NCBI GenBank assembly: GCA_003661745.1
Contig: QMWS01000058.1
Coordinates: forward strand, 1-5,318
Direction of reading: 5' to 3'
Origin: Thermoprotei archaeon
GTDB taxonomy: Archaea > Thermoproteota > Thermoprotei_A > Sulfolobales > NBVN01
DNA length: 5,318 nt
How positions within the stretch are numbered: position 1 is the stretch's first letter; each line of letters starts with the position of its first letter. Below the pieces are notes generated by a model. It was given only the letters and a program-made list of their open reading frames with translations, was not told the DNA's origin and did no database searches. Shown piece after piece: positions 1 through 5,318 of the stretch. Both the position numbers and the translations under genes were made by a program.

Positions 1-890
1 GTTACCTTACCATGCAACACCTCATAGAGCATTAATGCAAAAATCTTTGACTCCACCACGACACCGTAGGTATCTTTATTGAATACTCTTACTTTGATGC
101 TATCTCTGCTTACTCCTACAGACACCAAAGCCTTGATTAACTCTTCAGCTAGTACCGCATCTCTACCTACATAGAAGGTTACCCTCCTCGGTAAGTTATC
201 CTTATCGTCGTAGCACATTGAGCCATCTCCAAGAAATGCACCAATGATAAAACCAAAGTCTCTGCTAAGCTTTATCCTAACTGGTATTGAGCTCCGCCCT
301 TTCTCCCCGTACCTCACACGTAGCTCACTATGCTTAGCCCCTAGCCCGAGCCTCCTTAATGCTCTATATGGAACTGCCACCCTCCTATATTTCCAGTCAT
401 CAATAACTGTAGGAGATCTCCCAATGCTAGCGGCCGCCAATGCTACTATCCTGTGAGGCACCTTCCTCAGGAATCCGCCTGCACCCTCAATATACAACTT
501 TGCGCTATATTTCTCAAGCAGTTTCAGAACATCTAACTCCCTCAGCTCACCTGCTACAGGCAATGTGGCAATAGAGGCAAGAATATCTCCTTCCTTTAAT
601 TCCTTAGCAGGCTTAGTGACTAGTTTCCCTCCTTCATAGATCACTACTGGGTGGTTTTCATGCACCTCATGCATAACCCCGTTCTCAACATAGATACGGA
701 TGATTTTATTTGAGCCTGTCTTTACTACCGCCCTCTTCACTGCAACCCATTTAGCCTTCCCTTCCTTGTACGCCAGAACTTCAACATCCTTTACAGATCC
801 TCCTATCACTCCCTCGACAATATCCCTTATCTCATAGAGATCCACTATACCATTTACCTTAGCCAAAACCAGCTGATCTCCAGGAAGGCA
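1..890 (-). mobile_element. Intein 2: Hint/LAGLIDADG intein, C-terminal part outside window
   Basis: This second protein-splicing element starts at Cys871 of the ATPase frame and is open to the window edge (296 codons plus 2 nt). Block A reads CLPGDQLVLAKV, with Cys as the splicing nucleophile. Block B is VHENHPVVIY with the conserved His at 950; the usual Thr three residues earlier is His947. The Hint strand KPAKELKEGDIL lies at 963-974. Endonuclease block C is IGAFLGDG at 1086-1093, with the acidic residue at 1092 intact. Blocks D to G and the C-terminal His-Asn must lie beyond position 1. The family would be expected to resume with a Ser/Thr-x-His sequence after the intein, completing the His box. 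The N-terminal half is clearly an intein; whether it is full length and splices cannot be judged from this window. Confidence 0.9.
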
Positions 891-3500
891 TAATCCGCCG
901 TGGCCCGTGTTATGTAGCAGCAGAGGAAGCGCTCCACCCATAAACGATTCCGTTTGCGGCACCGAGATATCATATACGTAGCCTGAGTACGGCTTCCTCC
1001 TAACGCTCTTTACCTCAACAACAAAGATGTCGCCGTTAATTAATTCATAAATCTTTGCGAGGTACCTCCTACATAGCACATCTAAGTTACCTTCCCTTTC
1101 TATCCAGTCTAGAACCTCCTTAGCTTTCTTCTTAGAAATAAACTTCCTCTTCCTAATGTATGTTAGGTACCAAGGCATAGACTTGGGCTTAGCCATATCT
1201 ATGAGTCTTAAAATTGGCGCAGTCGGTATTCTTTCCGAAGCGTTTGGCTTCCTGTAATTTTCATTAAGGTAAACCATTATCCCATAATATGTCCTTCCCC
1301 GATTCTTTCCGCTACCTCGCTCTACCGTAAGTTCAGAATAGAACCCAGCAATTCTTGCTAGCCAGAGCAATTGGTAAGCTAGTCCTCTGTTTGCCGTCAC
1401 ATAGCTTACGTATCTTCTTCTCAGCGTCCTCCTTGAGTTAGCTTTTAATCCTTCGAAAAATGACCTTATCACGGATTTCGGGGAACTCCATAGAACTGAA
1501 GGTATCCTTTTCTCTCTGAGGCTGCGGCCTAATAGCCTTTCAAATATCTCAGCAAGTAACGTATGGTGATATTCACATATAGCGTAGGTTCCACGGTCAT
1601 CAATGGAAGGCTTAATCCCGAACTTCTTGTGCATTATGCTAATGACTTTCCTGCTTACCTCCTCCTCGCTCTTACCGAACGTAAAGCATATCTTCTTACC
1701 TTTATGATCCTTAATGCAGCCATCAGCTAGATAAGCACCAAACACAAAAGCTAGGTCTTCATCTACTACAAGCCTTGCTGGGATAGCGCCTCTACTTCGC
1801 TTAAGCCTAATAACTATATTATCCCTTACCACAGCCCTATCGTTACCTATCTTTCTCTCTATGTCAACGTACTCTTGAAGTGGAATAGGGTTTCTCCCTT
1901 TGGTAAGCCTCTTTATTTCCTGAGGCAATGAGTCAACATAAACCCCATTCTTATCCTTAACGAGGGAAATCACATCGATATATTTGTAACTTTCGCCATT
2001 ACCTCCTCTATTAACAAATGTGATTAGGAGATCTCCTGGCTTAAGAAACCTTACAGGCTTCTCAAATATTTCTAGAGTGTACGGATCTAAAACAAAGACG
2101 CTGTGACTGCCCGTTGCCTCTACTTTCCCACCACCCTCGTACTCTATCTCGTATATCTCCTCAGCCCTATGTCTCAACACGTACTTAACAGGCTTCCACA
2201 CCACATTGAAGCCATCATTACTAAGTACCTCATAGCCCCTCACGGGCTTCGCTATACCTTCCTCGCCCTCACTATAGAACCTGTCTACAAACTCACCAAT
2301 CGCCATAAGTTTCACTTCTCCTTCAGCGTCTCTAATAAGAATAGGTGTATCATGTGAAACGCTGGCGATTGCCTGGAAGAGCACGTATGCTTCCTCGCCT
2401 CTGACCTCGCCAACTATTATGACGTCAGGTCTATACCTTAGTGACACCTTAATTAGATCATATAGCGTTATCTCACCTATTTTCTGAGGGCCTATACCGT
2501 AGCTGGGTCTAGCTACTAGCTGAACCCAGTTCTCTAGCGGTAACCTTAGCTCTGGCGTATCCTCAATAGTGACAACCTTTATTGTAGGTCTAAAGAGGGT
2601 CGCTAGTGCATTCAGCGTGCTTGTTTTACCTGATCCAGTAATGCCTAGAATCAAGCCTGTTTTCTTGTGCTCTATAAGCATCCACAAGTACGCTGCTAAC
2701 TCAGGCGACAGCGTCCTCCACTTAATCATATCTACAATCGTTATTGGATCCTCCCTGAACTTTCTTATGGTGAACGTTGACCCGCTTGTCGATACCTCCC
2801 TCCTAAAAGTAGCTGCTAGCCTGTGCCCACCAGGGAGTATCGCATCAACTATCGGGAACGCAACCGATATGTGCTTCCCCGCCTTATGGGCTAACTTAAC
2901 TACTAGAGCATCTAACTCTGCCTCAGTATTAAATACTATATTGGTTGGTATGTACTCATACCTCCTATGCCACACATACACTGGCCTACCGACACCATCA
3001 CACGAGATATCCTCAATATTCTGATCCCGCATCAGCGGATCTATCGCTCCAAAACCTATGGCATCCCTCTCAACATAGTAGAGTATCTTAGACCACGAAA
3101 CACCGGGAGTTCTGCCTAATCTAATCCTATACTCCATTACTATCCTCTTAGCTTCCTTCTTGAAGTATTCTAGATGTTGCTCCTCTGAAGGCGGGGGCTT
3201 GAGTTCCCAGTAAAGTATCTCCATGATCTTATCGTAAATTCCTTTTTCAGAGCTTGTTAGCGGTATCTCATCTAGCCAGTAGACAGTCTCGCTAGTATCT
3301 GGGTCCTGGAGTATCCTTGCCCACGCCCACGGTTCGTAGAGCGGGTAGGCCTCAACCTCCTTAAACCCTGGCGGTATCTTAAATGTCCTCGGCTTAATGA
3401 CGGCTTTAGTCTCTTCTTCAATGAACTCTCTAAGGATTTCTGAGGGCTCCTCACTCTTCTCTTTCTTCCTTCGCAATAATTTAGAAAAAATCTTCACCAT
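1..3500 (-). CDS. Archaeal type II/IV secretion (archaellum/pilus-type) ATPase interrupted by two inteins, 3' end outside window
   Basis: This is a GspE/FlaI/VirB11-like hexameric ATPase, a cytoplasmic motor that powers assembly of a type IV pilus-like or secretion apparatus by ATP hydrolysis. The frame is open from ATG at 3500 to the window edge (1166 codons plus 2 nt). Host residues 1-379 show a basic, charged N-terminus, the archaeal-type segment around 147-169 (IGFGAIDPLM...IEDISCDG), HRLAATFRREVS near 226-237, Walker A GITGSGKT at 286-293, the Asp box IEDTPE at 312-317, and Walker B RPDVIIVGEVRGEE at 357-370. The His box is split: intein 1 enters after AIA (379), TGHGGL is residues 865-870, and intein 2 follows. 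An in-frame TAG lies three codons upstream of the ATG, which fixes the start, and GGAGG sits 12 nt upstream of it. The C-terminal end of the ATPase is not seen. Family assignment is firm; which subfamily (archaellum, pilus or another secretion system) cannot be told here, so no symbol is given. Confidence 0.93.
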   Translation of the reverse strand, partial: MVKIFSKLLRRKKEKSEEPSEILREFIEEETKAVIKPRTFKIPPGFKEVEAYPLYEPWAWARILQDPDTSETVYWLDEIPLTSSEKGIYDKIMEILYWELKPPPSEEQHLEYFKKEAKRIVMEYRIRLGRTPGVSWSKILYYVERDAIGFGAIDPLMRDQNIEDISCDGVGRPVYVWHRRYEYIPTNIVFNTEAELDALVVKLAHKAGKHISVAFPIVDAILPGGHRLAATFRREVSTSGSTFTIRKFREDPITIVDMIKWRTLSPELAAYLWMLIEHKKTGLILGITGSGKTSTLNALATLFRPTIKVVTIEDTPELRLPLENWVQLVARPSYGIGPQKIGEITLYDLIKVSLRYRPDVIIVGEVRGEEAYVLFQAIASVSHDTPILIRDAEGEVKLMAIGEFVDRFYSEGEEGIAKPVRGYEVLSNDGFNVVWKPVKYVLRHRAEEIYEIEYEGGGKVEATGSHSVFVLDPYTLEIFEKPVRFLKPGDLLITFVNRGGNGESYKYIDVISLVKDKNGVYVDSLPQEIKRLTKGRNPIPLQEYVDIERKIGNDRAVVRDNIVIRLKRSRGAIPARLVVDEDLAFVFGAYLADGCIKDHKGKKICFTFGKSEEEVSRKVISIMHKKFGIKPSIDDRGTYAICEYHHTLLAEIFERLLGRSLREKRIPSVLWSSPKSVIRSFFEGLKANSRRTLRRRYVSYVTANRGLAYQLLWLARIAGFYSELTVERGSGKNRGRTYYGIMVYLNENYRKPNASERIPTAPILRLIDMAKPKSMPWYLTYIRKRKFISKKKAKEVLDWIEREGNLDVLCRRYLAKIYELINGDIFVVEVKSVRRKPYSGYVYDISVPQTESFMGGALPLLLHNTGHGGLCLPGDQLVLAKVNGIVDLYEIRDIVEGVIGGSVKDVEVLAYKEGKAKWVAVKRAVVKTGSNKIIRIYVENGVMHEVHENHPVVIYEGGKLVTKPAKELKEGDILASIATLPVAGELRELDVLKLLEKYSAKLYIEGAGGFLRKVPHRIVALAAASIGRSPTVIDDWKYRRVAVPYRALRRLGLGAKHSELRVRYGEKGRSSIPVRIKLSRDFGFIIGAFLGDGSMCYDDKDNLPRRVTFYVGRDAVLAEELIKALVSVGVSRDSIKVRVFNKDTYGVVVESKIFALMLYEVLHGKV
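891..908 (-). other. Six-residue micro-extein TGHGGL (His box) between two inteins
   Basis: These 18 nt encode ATPase residues 865-870, Thr-Gly-His-Gly-Gly-Leu, the start of the His box of secretion ATPases. In the family this motif contributes to the nucleotide site and inter-subunit communication. The upstream side ends with LLLHN, a textbook intein C-terminus. The downstream side starts with CLPGDQLV, a textbook intein N-terminus. Both intein edges are therefore well defined, and the intervening six residues match the host family consensus. Thr865 is the C-extein nucleophile for intein 1, while Leu870 is the last N-extein residue for intein 2. Confidence 0.92.
909..2363 (-). mobile_element. 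Intein 1: complete Hint intein with LAGLIDADG endonuclease domain (485 aa)
   Basis: This in-frame protein-splicing element covers ATPase residues 380-864. Block A starts at Ser1 (SVSHDTPILI). Block B contains TGSH at 463-466, the TxxH motif that assists the N-terminal acyl shift. A typical Hint strand KPVRFLKPGDLL follows at 481-492. Endonuclease block C is FGAYLADG at 587-594 with the acidic residue at 593. Block D is REKRIPSVLW at 662-671. Block E is FFEGLKANS at 681-689, which lacks the expected acidic residue. Block F is YDISVPQTESF near 843-853, and block G ends LLLHN with penultimate His863 and terminal Asn864, followed by host Thr865 as the +1 nucleophile. All residues needed for standard splicing are present, so splicing competence is likely. 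Removing it joins AIA to TGHGGL, the sequence expected of an uninterrupted ATPase, and this sets both boundaries. Endonuclease activity is doubtful because of block E. Confidence 0.94.
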
Positions 3501-3512
3501 AGCTGTCTAATT

Positions 3513-3517
3513 CCTCC
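3513..3517 (-). promoter_or_regulatory. Shine-Dalgarno site of the ATPase gene
   Basis: On the minus strand this reads GGAGG (extended GGAGGAA), complementary to the 3' end of 16S rRNA. Twelve nucleotides separate it from the ATG at 3500, slightly longer than usual. The alternative GTG one codon further in would be even more distant, so the ATG is preferred. It implies a leadered mRNA for this gene. Confidence 0.7.
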
Positions 3518-3550
3518 GTACTCTAACAATTAAATATCAGGCTTAATAGA

Positions 3551-3558
3551 TTTTAAAA
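3551..3558 (-). promoter_or_regulatory. Putative TATA box for the ATPase gene
   Basis: TTTTAAAA lies within cTTTTAAAAt on the minus strand and resembles crenarchaeal TATA elements. Counting about 26 nt downstream puts transcription start near 3529, giving a leader of roughly 28-30 nt that includes the GGAGG site. The position is consistent but the assignment rests on sequence resemblance only; an ATTTAAT-like stretch at 3530-3537 is a weaker alternative. Confidence 0.5.
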
Positions 3559-3565
3559 GTACCTA

Positions 3566-3589
3566 GTAGTGTACTACCCTAGCTTAGGG
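3566..3589. promoter_or_regulatory. Inverted-repeat cluster in the divergent promoter region
   Basis: Two small inverted repeats abut here: GTAGT-GT-ACTAC (3566-3577) and CCCTA-GCT-TAGGG (3577-3589), sharing one base. They lie just upstream of the minus-strand TATA box and about 65 bp upstream of the plus-strand TATA box. The placement would suit a dimeric transcription factor acting on one or both genes. The arms are only five bases, so chance occurrence is possible. Confidence 0.3.
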
Positions 3590-3653
3590 ATCCACTTACG
3601 ATAAAGCACCTGCACTGATATACAGCTATAACTTCAGGGTAGTTTTATTAAGG

Positions 3654-3663
3654 TATATATAAA
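3654..3663 (+). promoter_or_regulatory. TATA box for the plus-strand surface-protein gene (leaderless transcript)
   Basis: TATATATAAA is a strong archaeal TATA element. Its centre is about 26 nt upstream of the ATG at 3685, the standard distance from TATA centre to transcription start in archaea. Transcription would therefore start at or next to the ATG, giving a leaderless mRNA. No Shine-Dalgarno sequence precedes this ATG, in agreement. Confidence 0.65.
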
Positions 3664-3684
3664 TCATTTAGCTAGAGATCATGT

Positions 3685-5318
3685 ATGAATGCTATGTACA
3701 TTAACTTAAGAGAGATGCTGTGTGTAGTAGCTCTAATTTGCCTAGCAATTACGCCTTTAACGCACTTAACTAGCGTCCAAGCAGTCAGCGCCAATGAGTT
3801 GCTGTCCAGGTATGGTGAACCACTCGTTATACCTTTGCAGATTAATTTAAGCAACATATTCGCTGTCGGCATAGATGTAAGCAGGAATAAAATCCTCTTA
3901 ACTGGTGAGAGGAGCGGCGTCACAGTAGCTACGTTAGCGGACTTGAACTTCTTCGAGAAGCAAGGCACTATTTACCCAATACTCGGTATTGTGCTATCAT
4001 TTGATACTGATGATACATACTCGCCAACATTCTACGCCTTTGGAAGTAGTGGGGGCGAAGTACTTGTTCTTTCACCGAAAGACCTTAGCCTAGTGTTTAG
4101 GTACGTGCAAGGTGACGAGTTTAAGGTTAGCAAAGTATACGTGTCAAAAAACATACTTGCCGCAATGTTTGAGGGAAGCAGGTCATTCATAAAAGTATTT
4201 AACTTAAGTAGCGGTGGATGGAGTGAGCTCGGAGAAGTAGTAGGTAATGCCCCTAAGTACTCTATGGAAAACATAAAGTTAGTTGATTTCTCGATGCTTA
4301 AGTTCGCATACGGCAACAAGGTCAGCACAAAGGATACGATGATTGTAGCTTACTTTACAGTACCCGCAAACAAGCTGCTTATCCAGGTAATCAACGCCTC
4401 AACAAATGAACCACTAGCTAATGCTGTAGTATACGTCCGTAACGACGTAATAGGTACCGTATATCAGGGTGTAACAGATCGAGAAGGGTATGCGCTAGTT
4501 CCGGTTGACCTAGTTGGTAGGAAGCAAGAGAATCTAACGGTATTTGTTAAAGTGGAAAGTGTATGCTACAAGTACACATTTGTGGGTGTGGAGCTACAGG
4601 AAATAAGTGCCAAGATATACACTATAGGCAAGGTCATTAAGGTGCCAGGCGACGTTATTTCTCCGCCACCACAGGTCGTACGAAGACTAATACTCGATAT
4701 ATTAGACGTAAGTACTGGAGAGCCTAAGCGAATTAAAACACTGAATAGAGATGACGTAATTTCACTTAAGATTCACGCATTTTTAGATGTGTCAATACTG
4801 AACCAAAAATTCAGGTACGTACTAGTGGTTAGTGGAAGATTTGCTAGTGACCCAAGCTACCCATCTCTAAGAATCGTGTATCTTGACTCATCATTTAGTA
4901 AAGTAGGCGAGACTACCTACAGGCTCTTTTCTGAGGTATCATCATTCGCGTACTCACCTGATGGCAGATTCATAGTTATTGGAACTCGAGGAGGAGTGAT
5001 TTATATCTTGAGAAGTGCCCCCGTAAGGGGAAAATACGAAGTTATGTGGGGCTATCGCCTGCCGTATCAAATAACATCAATTGCAGTATCTAATAAGGTA
5101 AATAATGGCATTGCAGTAATTGCTGGGGATAAAGAAGGTAATTTACAAATTCTTTACTTACCTACAGCAAACAAAATGGTACCTATTCTACGTATAAATA
5201 CGTCACTATCATTTAACACACACTCGCCCATTACGTCACTATCCGCTACACTGGATCTAAACAAAGTTATCGTAGGTACTGCTAGTAAGTCATATTTGAT
5301 TCTTGGTTTAGGAGATTA
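3685..5318 (+). CDS. Secreted beta-propeller-like surface protein with carboxypeptidase-regulatory/Ig-like domain, 3' end outside window
   Basis: The frame is open from ATG 3685 to the window edge (544 codons). An in-frame TAG at 3673 leaves 3685 as the first ATG; ATG 3694 is an alternative three codons in. Residues 11-28 form a hydrophobic segment and VQAVSA-NE around 31-38 looks like a signal-peptidase site, so export is likely. Residues about 58-225 are beta-rich with propeller-like spacing. Residues about 230-307 resemble a carboxypeptidase-regulatory/transthyretin-like fold (PLANAVVYV, then VTDREGYALVPV). Residues about 333-544 again look propeller-like, with WD40/YVTN-type blades such as FAYSPDGRFIVIGT (421-434), ITSIAVS...AVIAGDKEGNLQIL (463-490) and ITSLSATLDLNKVIVGTA (516-533). 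N-glycosylation sequons occur at N54, N173, N237, N283 and N505. No catalytic motif was recognised; a binding or structural role is inferred. It is divergently transcribed from the secretion ATPase, which may indicate a shared surface system. A C-terminal membrane anchor may lie beyond the window. Confidence 0.85.
   Translation, partial: MNAMYINLREMLCVVALICLAITPLTHLTSVQAVSANELLSRYGEPLVIPLQINLSNIFAVGIDVSRNKILLTGERSGVTVATLADLNFFEKQGTIYPILGIVLSFDTDDTYSPTFYAFGSSGGEVLVLSPKDLSLVFRYVQGDEFKVSKVYVSKNILAAMFEGSRSFIKVFNLSSGGWSELGEVVGNAPKYSMENIKLVDFSMLKFAYGNKVSTKDTMIVAYFTVPANKLLIQVINASTNEPLANAVVYVRNDVIGTVYQGVTDREGYALVPVDLVGRKQENLTVFVKVESVCYKYTFVGVELQEISAKIYTIGKVIKVPGDVISPPPQVVRRLILDILDVSTGEPKRIKTLNRDDVISLKIHAFLDVSILNQKFRYVLVVSGRFASDPSYPSLRIVYLDSSFSKVGETTYRLFSEVSSFAYSPDGRFIVIGTRGGVIYILRSAPVRGKYEVMWGYRLPYQITSIAVSNKVNNGIAVIAGDKEGNLQILYLPTANKMVPILRINTSLSFNTHSPITSLSATLDLNKVIVGTASKSYLILGLGD

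Noticed and set aside
244..456. Plus-strand open frame of 70 codons
   Set aside because: It is antisense to intein 2, including the region just before its LAGLIDADG motif; a shadow frame with no family signal.
2103..2357. Plus-strand open frame of 84 codons
   Set aside because: It is antisense to the N-terminal Hint part of intein 1, which has clear splicing blocks on the other strand.
909..2363. Group I intron or free-standing homing endonuclease gene instead of an intein
   Set aside because: The reading frame runs without interruption from host into element and back, with Ser1, TxxH, His-Asn and Thr+1 all present, so protein splicing explains it. There is no stop or internal start separating an endonuclease gene.
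2569..3024. Plus-strand open frame of 151 codons
   Set aside because: It lies fully antisense to the ATPase Walker A and N-terminal region, whose motifs are unmistakable on the minus strand. It shows no recognisable domain or start signal.
3272..3454. Minus-strand open frame of 60 codons, rich in Arg
   Set aside because: It is out of frame within the ATPase N-terminal region; the Arg-rich composition is typical of a shifted reading of a real gene.
3672..4328. Two minus-strand open frames of 98 codons each (3672-3968 and 4032-4328)
   Set aside because: Both are antisense to the plus-strand surface protein, which has a signal peptide, repeats and a well-placed promoter; neither shows a domain.
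1..5318. CRISPR array, tRNA, rRNA or insertion sequence
   Set aside because: No regularly spaced repeats, cloverleaf-like segments, rRNA motifs or transposase motifs were seen; coding sequence accounts for all but about 184 bases.

Overview
This window looks like a hyperthermophilic archaeon of the Thermoproteota (Crenarchaeota), probably Desulfurococcales or a close relative. Visible support: strong preference for AGG/AGA arginine and ATA isoleucine codons, archaeal TATA-type promoters instead of bacterial -35/-10 boxes, one apparently leaderless gene, and an archaeal-type secretion ATPase. The placement below phylum level is an inference from general character; no rRNA or marker gene is present.

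Layout: two divergent genes fill almost the whole window, and both run off its ends. Minus strand, 3500 down to 1: an archaeal type II/IV secretion (archaellum/pilus-type) ATPase whose frame stays open for 1166 codons. This is far longer than the usual roughly 500-residue family member because two inteins interrupt it. The N-extein (residues 1-379) carries the N-terminal domain, Walker A, Asp box and Walker B. Intein 1 (residues 380-864, positions 909-2363) is complete, with Hint splicing blocks and a LAGLIDADG endonuclease region. Six host residues, TGHGGL (positions 891-908), follow. Intein 2 then begins at Cys871 (position 890) and continues past position 1. Removing intein 1 restores the family's His-box signature, AIA-TGHGGL.

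Positions 3501-3684 form a divergent promoter region with a TATA box for each gene, a Shine-Dalgarno site for the ATPase and a small inverted-repeat cluster between the promoters.

Plus strand, 3685 to 5318: a 5'-complete, 3'-truncated gene (544 codons seen) for a secreted or membrane-anchored surface protein. It has a signal-peptide-like N-terminus, beta-propeller-like repeats on both sides of a carboxypeptidase-regulatory/Ig-like beta domain, and several N-glycosylation sequons. The pairing suggests, but does not prove, that this protein is an accessory or substrate of the surface machine powered by the ATPase.

The most notable feature is the pair of inteins packed six residues apart inside one catalytic motif. 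It creates a micro-extein and places the ATPase under a double protein-splicing requirement.
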